This document shows, piece by piece, positions 57,326-64,000 of a stretch of DNA of 64,000 nucleotides (position 1 is the first letter of the stretch; each line of letters begins with the position of its first letter). This stretch comes from Pisolithus tinctorius (Eukaryota; Basidiomycota; Agaricomycetes; Boletales; Pisolithaceae), in contig JANFAH010000004.1 in the NCBI GenBank assembly GCA_024663395.1, positions 2,108,001 to 2,172,000 of the forward strand, written 5' to 3'. Both the position numbers and the translations under genes were made by a program. The notes beneath the pieces are model-generated. The model did no database searches, was not told the origin of the DNA, and worked only from the letters and a program-made list of their open reading frames with translations.

Positions 57326-58023
57326 ATGCCTGTGAGTGCGCCGACGACAACTTCGTTTCTGGTACGATGATATCCGCAGGCTTATCACTCTTCCTTCAAT
57401 GAATTTGATGCTCGTCAAGCGGGGAACATGTCTATCCTGCCAATCAAAACTAGATACCGCGGCCCAGCTCCAACTGGTACCTTTCCTCCTTGACGATCGT
57501 GCTTGTACCTGCAAACTTACTGGAATCGTGTAGCTGACCCCGACCAGGCGGATATAATAGACGAGACGCTTGACCTGTTCAGGGCGAATTCTCTGTTCCG
57601 CAATTTCGAGATTAAGGGACCTGCCGACCGCATCCTTATTATACTCATCCTCTTTGTCTCCGATTGCTTGTTCAAGATCGGAAGTGCTCGGACGGTTCCA
57701 ACCGCTCTGGAAGCTTCAAAAATGCTGAATACTCTCGCCGTGGACAACTTTCCTATCCCAGGAGATGCCAATTTCCCCCTGAATGCCCATTACGCACCAC
57801 CTGACAGCAGGGTGGATGCAGGTGTGTGAAGCATGCTTCGTGTGGCGATATTATATAGCTAATAATCTGGGCAGACTATTTGCGCACGTATCTAACGCAG
57901 GTCCGCCAAGAGCTAGCTGCTCGGTTGGCGGAACGATTATACGCGGATGGCACCAACAAGCCCAATAAGTGGTGGATGGCTTTCCAGAAGAGGCGCTTTA
58001 TGAATCGCAGTCTGGCTGCATGA
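57326..58023 (+). CDS. ARC18: Arp2/3 complex subunit ARPC3 (p21/Arc18)
   Basis: ARPC3 is the 21-kDa subunit of the Arp2/3 complex that nucleates branched actin. The first coding exon is only six bases (ATGCCT) followed by a 48-nt intron (57332-57379). The body reads AYHSSFNEFDARQAGNMSIL then PIKTRYRGPAPT, DIIDETLDLFRANSLFRNFE and IKGPADRILIILILFVSDCL. The last exon gives YLTQVRQELAARLAERLY and KWWMAFQKRRFMNRSLAA, ending at 58023. All introns are GT-AG and in phase. Length is normal for the family. The only oddity is the tiny first exon, which a gene finder would probably miss. Confidence 0.95.
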
Positions 58024-58099
58024 ACATGGTTGCAATGCGAGCATTACCCACTGTGTGCGATGTCTGTATTACTACGTAAAGAAGACTTCAGTCTATAAA

Positions 58100-59652
58100 C
58101 TACTTTTTCTTCTTCTTCTCATTAGGGTTTTTCCTGCCGTATCCGATGCGTGGCATGCCGTCCGGACGCCCAGACTGGGTCGACCGCGACTTGCTGCGCG
58201 TACCGCTAAGGATGTCCGGGATCCAATCAGGATCAGCCCAACTGCCTACAGCGACACCACTTTTCCCGTCCGACTCCACGAGACTTTTAATCATACGCTG
58301 TTCTTCCCTCTCCCTCTTCCCTTGTTCTCGTTTCTTTGCCCTCATATATTCTATTTGATCCTCTCGAAGGATGAGACCTTCGCCAGTGCCTGTCTTAGCA
58401 GAACCGGGTTTCGGTGCAGGTATGGGGTATTTCGTTCCTCGAACTCGGTATTGGAAGTTTTTCTTGAGATGGACTTCCATGACAGGGGCACCACCATCGG
58501 CATCCGGAGAGGAAACCGTGACAGACGTCCTTATCAGCGTAGGATTTCCACAGGACGGACAGAACTGCTTAGAGTTGTCCTTGCAGATTCTATTCAAGGT
58601 AAATGTAAGTCGTCACAGTAGGTCATGTATGCTTACTTGAAACACGCATGACAACGGAGCACCCAGCTTTTGACTTTTTGTATTCTTCTGCCATCTGTAC
58701 TTATTAGGTGCAAACCCATCTGTAATAAGACATTCTGCATGGCAAAATCAGCCGTCATGCAGCCCACTGCTGAATGCTGTTTCGGCCTCTTGTCTTTCTT
58801 GCTTTTCTCTTCTGACGGAAGAAGATGTAGTGCACGAGCCTTGTGCAACTCTACGTTACCAGGAGTTATCCATTCGCCTTCATCATCATCCTCGGAAGAC
58901 GGGTCGGCATATAATGGTTCACTGTCGGATGGTGTTGCTTCGTCGTCCGAAGATGGAGGTAGGGAGGCAGAATCCTCTCCTTCCACTTGACCTTCCACGT
59001 TGGCACCGATACCACTAGGATGGGGAATGTCGAAAAAGTCGTTTTGGAGAACATGGGAAGGATCAGAGGATGGAATTTGCTCGTTTGTTTCAGAACTCTC
59101 CGATGACCCGGCTGGCTGCGCTGGCGAAGACGTTGACGATTGATCTTTACTTCCTTCGCTAGGTGGCTGTGTGCTTGATACTTTTTCCTGGTCGGGTATC
59201 ACCTAGTGGTCGCCGTAAGTCGCGCCGGATTTGAGATAGATTGTTACCTTGCCTCCTGCGGAGTATCTCGCGAAGCCTTTTCTTGCTCGTGAAGAGTGTG
59301 GGTCAATGCCAACACACAGATATCCGCATACGAAAGCACCGCGTAGTCGCCGGTCTTTTTTGCAAAATGTATAACTAGGTATGCCTCGTGAGCACTCCTG
59401 GGCCGGAATAGGGGAGTAGGTTTGGAAGGAACCTTGAGACAATGATGCGGCAGCTGGATTTGTGACGCTGACTTGGACGCCAGCTGAAAGCCCTAGTTGT
59501 TCAAAATGCTCGCGTGCACGTTTATCCTTCAACTCATCCAGAACTTGTGGGACTGTCAGGTATGTATCTGCCAAACCCCGCAGTGGTGATAGTGATAGCA
59601 GTGGTCCAGAGTCGAGGACCAGATACTTGCATCGTTTATTGCCTTCCGCCAT
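58100..59652 (-). CDS. NOB1: Endoribonuclease Nob1 (18S rRNA 3'-end maturation)
   Basis: Nob1 is the PIN-domain nuclease that cuts 20S pre-rRNA at site D to make mature 18S rRNA. The start at 59652 opens MAEGNKRCKYLVLDSGPLL with the PIN first acid; later comes KTGDYAVLSYADICVLALTH. A long acidic Ser-rich linker is present (about 59160-58900). The zinc ribbon has WVLRCHACFK, an intron, then FCPSCGNPTLIRTSV, a Cys4 pattern, and the RNA-binding C-terminus follows (YPIPAPKPGSAKTGTGEGLI). It ends in a poly-lysine run KNPNEKKKKK. An in-frame upstream ATG at 59778 would add 42 residues but family members begin near the PIN strand. Confidence 0.92.
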
Positions 59653-59798
59653 GACAAGATGGGTGTTAGAGGTACCATCTAATCGGCGACAATCCTTGTC
59701 ATAAAACCGATCTCGGCCGATCGAACTTACAGACCCCTCATAAAACACGATCGAGCGAATAAGATACCGAGCCTCCACTCAGTGGTAGATCTGTGAAC
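59653..59798. promoter_or_regulatory. Divergent upstream region NOB1/LEU2
   Basis: These 146 bp separate two divergent starts. A Leu3-like everted CGG...CCG pair (CCGATCTCGGCCGATCG at 59708-59724) is present. It is weak evidence for leucine control of LEU2; the pattern is only loosely like the known CCGG(N4)CCGG site. Confidence 0.3.
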
Positions 59799-61158
59799 AT
59801 GGCATCGAAATCGTACGCTCAGAACCAGTCGTCTAGCCTTTGGGGATTTTCTAACGTGCTGCTGCAGATACTACATCGTTGTCCTCCCTGGCGATGGTAT
59901 TGGTATGTGCTTGCGTTACATCGATATCTACCCCGCTCTCAACTAACTATGACTGAATACTCAAGGTCCCGAAGTCATCGCACAAGCAACCCGCGTACTT
60001 CAGGTTATATCGACCTCGTCAGATGACGTGAAACTCGTCCTGGAGCCCCATGATTTCGGCGGATGTGCAATCGATAAGCATGATGTGCCTTTGCCTGCGT
60101 CAACCCTGACAGCGTGTCAAAAGGCAGATGCAATCCTGATGGGTAGACCTTGTCTGAATATCCGTGATGAAGGAGGCTAAAAAAACAATTACTCTAGGTT
60201 CGGTTGGTGGACCTAAATGGGGCCCGGAGTGTAAGATTCGCCCCGAGCAAGGACTCCTTACACTCCGCAAGGCGTTGGGCCTGTACGCCAACGTCCGCCC
60301 GGCTAGCTTTGCGTCTGACTCTCTGTTGTCATACTCGCCGTTGAAACCAGAGGTCGCTCAAGGTGTCGACATGATCGTTATTCGTGAACTTATCGGTGGC
60401 TTGTACTTTGGTCCCCGACAAGAGCAAGGGGACGGTGATAGCGCGTATGACACCATGGTATACAGCGTTGCCGAGGTGGAAAGAATCACACGCGTCGCAG
60501 CACAAATCGCCTTGGCTGCTAACCCACCTCTTCCCATTCACTCGATCGACAAAGCCAATGTCCTCGCTAGCTCCAGACTTTGGCGCAAAGTTGTGACGGA
60601 AACTCTGAAGAAAGAGTACCCTCAGCTTACCCTTGATCATCACCTTGTCGACTCTGCTGCCATGTTAATAGTGTCTAATCCCAGGAAGTTAAACGGCGTT
60701 ATCCTTACTGAAAACATGTTCGGAGACATGTAAGATCACCCCTATCTTCTGTTACCAGAGGCCTAAATTCTTTCCACAGCTTATCCGACGAGGCCAGCGT
60801 TATTCCTGGCTCTCTAGGATTGCTACCCTCCGCATCCTTGGCGGGGGCACCAGCATCACCTTCAAGCCCCTCATTTAAACCAAACCTTGGACTTTATGAG
60901 CCCATTCATGGTTCAGCACCTGACATCGCTGGCAAGGGTATTGCTAACCCTGTCGGAACTATCCTTAGTGCTGCAATGCTCCTGAGGTACTCTCTCGGCC
61001 TTGAAAAGCAAGCTCAGGCCATTGAGGCCGCCGTCCGCAAGGTTCTCGACGATGAGAGCATCGGCGGCTATGGCCTGCGAACAGTTGATCTAGGTGGCAA
61101 GGCAACAACCGCGGAGTTTGGCGATAGGGTGGTAGAAGTACTCAAAGAATTGCTGTAG
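59799..61158 (+). CDS. LEU2: 3-isopropylmalate dehydrogenase
   Basis: This enzyme catalyses the oxidative decarboxylation of 3-isopropylmalate, the third step of leucine synthesis. The start at 59799 gives MASKS, then after an intron [20 protein letters not shown] over two exon joins. The substrate loop reads [20 protein letters not shown]. The metal and NAD-binding region shows [21 protein letters not shown] sequence ([16 protein letters not shown]), the signature [20 protein letters not shown] and [20 protein letters not shown]. It ends VVEVLKELL at 61158. Introns near 59813, 59897, 60140 and 60732 are short and in phase. No mitochondrial presequence is visible. The gene looks fully functional. 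Confidence 0.97.
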
Positions 61159-61382
61159 ATTCCGCGCATCAGATGTACGTATGTATGCGCCGGATGGTTG
61201 TATGATATCCCAGAGGACAGCTCCACGGGTTTGCCCTCTAGGCTACTCTGACAAGGTCCATGCACGAGTAGTCCGCTGGATTGCATGTGGAATCTATATG
61301 ACAACTGTTCCACAAAAGCGTTTTCAGCACCCTTAAAAGTAAATGCATGGGGACACATGTAAGTAGAGTAAATAGTACCATC

Positions 61383-63464
61383 CTAAAACATGTTAGCAAG
61401 CTTGCTCGCTGCAAGTTTAGCATCCAATCGAGGTCGCGAAGGTTGTATCCGCATAGACTGAGACATACTAGTAGAGCCAAGTTGTGCCAGCGGACCGAAC
61501 GTCGCCTGCGACGCTGACAAACGACGAGAAGGGTCCGGCGTTGCCGGTGAAGGTAGCGAAGGTGGCCGTGTGAGGGGGCTAGAAGATGAAGCACAAGAGG
61601 CGGTTCCGAGAAGCGGGTCCCGAGAGAAGGGAGTGGAGGAGGAAGCAGGCGGCAGTTGCCCTCTAGGAGAGCCAGTCGATTGCACAAACATAGACTGGGT
61701 GCCATCTTGGAACCGGCCGCCAGAAAGAGACGCCGGAGGTGGTGGCGGAGTGGAAACAGGGGGGCGGACACCTGTGGACGGCCCTGCAATTTGGGAGGAA
61801 GTAATTGGGCCTTGGTTGTAGATAGAGGCAGATGAAGTTGATGCAACGGCAGGGACACTGCTGGATAACTGGGGAACAGAGGGAGCAGAAGCAATAGGTC
61901 TTGATACCGTTTTCGTGTTATCTTCCAAGGGTGGAATGATAGAGGGTTTTGGAATACTGTTTGGCTGGACGACGATCTTCTGATCAGCATTGCTAACATC
62001 GTTTTTGAGGGCCAGCAGTTCCCTCAGCAATTGCTTCTCGTACATGATGGACGAACGAGCGTGTTCGACCAGCGCAACAGTGACGTCGTCCGTAACAGTC
62101 TTACTGTGCACCTGTAATGCGCGATGGAGATTTTGGGAAATACCATTCGCGCGTTGAGCTAGCAACTGCTCATATTTGTTTGCCTGGAGAACATTAGCAA
62201 AAACAACTAGGACCAACACATAAACAGGTACCTCCTCCAGCTCTTCCAACGCCTCGTCTACGCGTTCGGGGCGAATATTGGAGCTGACTTTCAATCTTTC
62301 AATATTTCTTCTCTTGGATATGGCTGATTTCACTGCCGCCTGATACTCTTCGAGCACTCCCGCCCGCTGAAGAAGCGCTTCTTTTGCTGATCGGGCGTTC
62401 ATACCTTGATAGCCAAAGGTATCCCCAATGACAACACATTCGCTTATGGACTGCGCCTGATCGAGGTCAGAGAGACTATGCCACGTCCTCCCTAACTTGC
62501 GCAGCGCATTAGCAAGTGGGGGACGAGCTTCGGTAGAGGCAACGTTAACGAGCTTGTTTCCCATTTCCGCATGTGCGGCGGACAGAGCTGAGGGCAATGT
62601 CTTTAGCATGTACGCTGCAACACGGGGCAGCACTTACCTCTCCGAGTTATGGCAAGTTTATCGATAGCCTTGGCGGCGTCAAAAAACTGTGTTTCGAGCT
62701 TCGTGAGCTCAAAACGGGCGCGCTGCAGCACTTCGTCCTCGTCTGCTACATCCCGCTTTATAAGACTAAATCCTGAGCCGGTCTTTCGACGTGGCCGAGG
62801 CATGGGCTGATACCCGAAATCGCTTTCGATAAATGAACGTAGGTCTTCATCATACATGACGACAGGATCCTCGCATATCCGTGTCAGCCACCGCTGAAGC
62901 ATAATTCTCACCAGCCGGTCATCTTCTTCGTCTGTCGGGGCCGAGGTCTGGGCAAGGGGTAAAGCTGGGATAATGGTATGCGGGCAGCTGTTGAGCAAAG
63001 CTTCGTAAAACTGCTGAAATTCGAGGTACGACCTAGAGACGTTGCGGTAGGTCGTTCCGGTAAAGTTTGATAGGTTCGTCTCCAAGAATTGCATAAGTCC
63101 GATGACGAGCACGGCCGTAAGTAGGGGTACGTACTTGAGCATCAAATTTAACGAGGATATCTCTTCTGTTGCGGTCCAGTCCAGTGATCCGTACCCGGAG
63201 ATATGGCTCTTTCTTCTCGAATTTTATGCCATTGGAACCGACAGCCGTGTGGGGGGAGATGAGACCTGGTTCCGGCTGACCATAGATTCTGGGTTCCTTG
63301 ACGAACGCTGGGTCGGAATCTACATTCCGTGGTGCAGACGGAGATGCACGACGCAAGGTAGGAATGGGTGAGTTGGGTTCGTGGGGGGTCGTCGGCCATG
63401 GTGGGATCGCATCGGTGTCCCCGTTCGCGAATACCGACGTCGTTGAGTTGAGAGGATCAAACAT
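61383..63464 (-). CDS. VPS17: Sorting nexin Vps17 (PX-BAR, retromer)
   Basis: Vps17 partners Vps5 in the membrane-bending half of retromer on endosomes. The start at 63464 opens MFDPLNSTTSVFANGDTDAI. A PX domain reads YLRVRITGLDRNRRDILVKF and, after an intron, NLSNFTGTTYRNVSRSYLEF. The linker with RPRRKTGSGFSLIKRDVADE leads to the BAR domain (FELTKLETQFFDAAKAIDKL; GNKLVNVASTEARPPLANAL; LVEHARSSIMYEKQLLRELL). The C-terminal tail is Pro/Ser-rich and ends LAASKLANMF at 61383. Introns lie near 63060-63120, 62610-62640 and 62185-62230. The tail is longer than in yeast. It converges on LEU2 with 224 bp between stops. Confidence 0.92.
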
Positions 63465-63597
63465 GGGTGGTGTCGTCGACGCAGCGGTAACAGCCAGACA
63501 CGCTCTGCTATGAAGGGAGTGGGAACCAACTTCTATTCTCGTAAGAGGTAGAGTACTACTTATAAGTGTAAAGATAAAGATATTAGTTAGATTTCTA

Positions 63598-64000
63598 TTA
63601 GTTTGCGAGGCTGTGGTCGGGCGAGTGGAGAGGGAGCATGTGTCCCATGCGCAATACTTTGGTTCTGAGGTATTTGTCCAGGTCTTCTCCCCCGACTACG
63701 TCTCCTCCTACCATTGTAACGCCGAGCAATCGTTGGCTGTTTTCCTTGATGGGCCGACACCTCCAGCTCCTTGGCACCATTGGCACCCGCTCTACCACCC
63801 TCAGTCCTTCCCTTTCGAGAGCTGCCACTTTGTCGGGGTTGTTTGTTAGCAAACGAACGCCCTCCCCCTGCTCCGATCCCAGCCCAAGGTCCCGGAGGAT
63901 GGCCGCGGCAAGCTCATACCCTCGTTCATCCGCTTTATATCCGAGCTTGAGATTGGCAGAGACGGTATCGTGTCCGAGGTCTTGTAAATTATAAGCGCGT
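63598..64000 (-). CDS. RIB1: GTP cyclohydrolase II (5'-partial)
   Basis: GTP cyclohydrolase II opens the riboflavin pathway by converting GTP to a diaminopyrimidine ribosyl phosphate. The visible part is the C-terminal third: [20 protein letters not shown], then [33 protein letters not shown] and [18 protein letters not shown]. It ends [10 protein letters not shown] at 63598. The DTV-AN-LG-DxR pattern is diagnostic. The start and the zinc-binding cysteines lie beyond the right edge. The fragment has no introns and reads openly to base 64000. Confidence 0.93.
   Translation of the reverse strand, partial: RAYNLQDLGHDTVSANLKLGYKADERGYELAAAILRDLGLGSEQGEGVRLLTNNPDKVAALEREGLRVVERVPMVPRSWRCRPIKENSQRLLGVTMVGGDVVGGEDLDKYLRTKVLRMGHMLPLHSPDHSLAN

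Noticed and set aside
59653..59778. Longer NOB1 start at 59778
   Set aside because: The added 42 residues are not family-like and would leave about 20 bp to LEU2; 59652 begins just before the PIN strand as in homologues.
61238..61999. A 250-codon minus-strand frame overlapping VPS17
   Set aside because: It is leucine/serine-rich and lies in another frame over the proline/serine tail of VPS17; no conserved motif and composition typical of a shadow frame.

Overview
The window is 64 kb of nuclear DNA from a basidiomycete fungus, most likely a mushroom-forming Agaricomycete. Genes are tightly packed and cut by many introns of about 50 nt with GT..AG ends. Protein sequences are fungal throughout, and the window holds an orphan seven-helix membrane protein and serine/proline-rich proteins of the kind that expand in Agaricomycetes. 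About 29 protein genes can be supported. Most are conserved single-copy housekeeping genes. SEC10 at the left edge and RIB1 at the right edge run off the window. No tRNA, rRNA, CRISPR array or biosynthetic gene cluster was seen.

Layout. 0-13 kb: SEC10 (exocyst), RIX1 (60S maturation), RRN11 (Pol I core factor), an AP-1 accessory (Laa2-like) protein and RPA190 (Pol I largest subunit), a ribosome-production neighbourhood. 13-19 kb: a KEN-box hypothetical protein, LCL2, SF3B6, eIF4A3 and SF3A3 (two U2 snRNP proteins flanking the exon-junction helicase). 19-29 kb: a synaptojanin-type phosphatase, SVP26, DID2 (ESCRT-III) and a large disordered protein. 29-34 kb: a mitochondrial MetX/CysA-type acyltransferase, a short Tc1/mariner-like inverted-repeat element inserted in decayed or unrecognised sequence, and VPS60 (ESCRT-III). 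34-45 kb: an aldehyde dehydrogenase, RCC1, a 2-oxoglutarate oxygenase, a membrane-anchored spermidine-synthase-like protein and the orphan 7TM protein. 44-64 kb: a glutamate-carboxypeptidase-II-like M28 peptidase with a possible frame lesion, glycogen branching enzyme, haspin, PSF2 (GINS), YVC1 (TRP channel), ARPC3, NOB1, LEU2, VPS17 and RIB1.

The genes form no single pathway. Loose functional groupings are visible: ribosome production (RIX1, RRN11, RPA190, NOB1), U2 snRNP/EJC (SF3B6, eIF4A3, SF3A3) and endosome/membrane traffic (SEC10, Laa2-like, synaptojanin, SVP26, DID2, VPS60, VPS17). Divergent pairs share very short upstream regions; only 69 bp separate the start codons of eIF4A3 and SF3A3.

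The least expected features are four. Three consecutive micro-exons (14, 18 and 21 nt) encode the RNA polymerase I active-site aspartates. The M28 peptidase has a one-base phase conflict at its zinc site. A 570-bp transposon relic is flanked by TA duplications. DID2 has a probable GC-AG intron. No convincing new multi-gene system was found. Boundaries were set by eye from splice consensus and family similarity; no alignment or transcript data were available.
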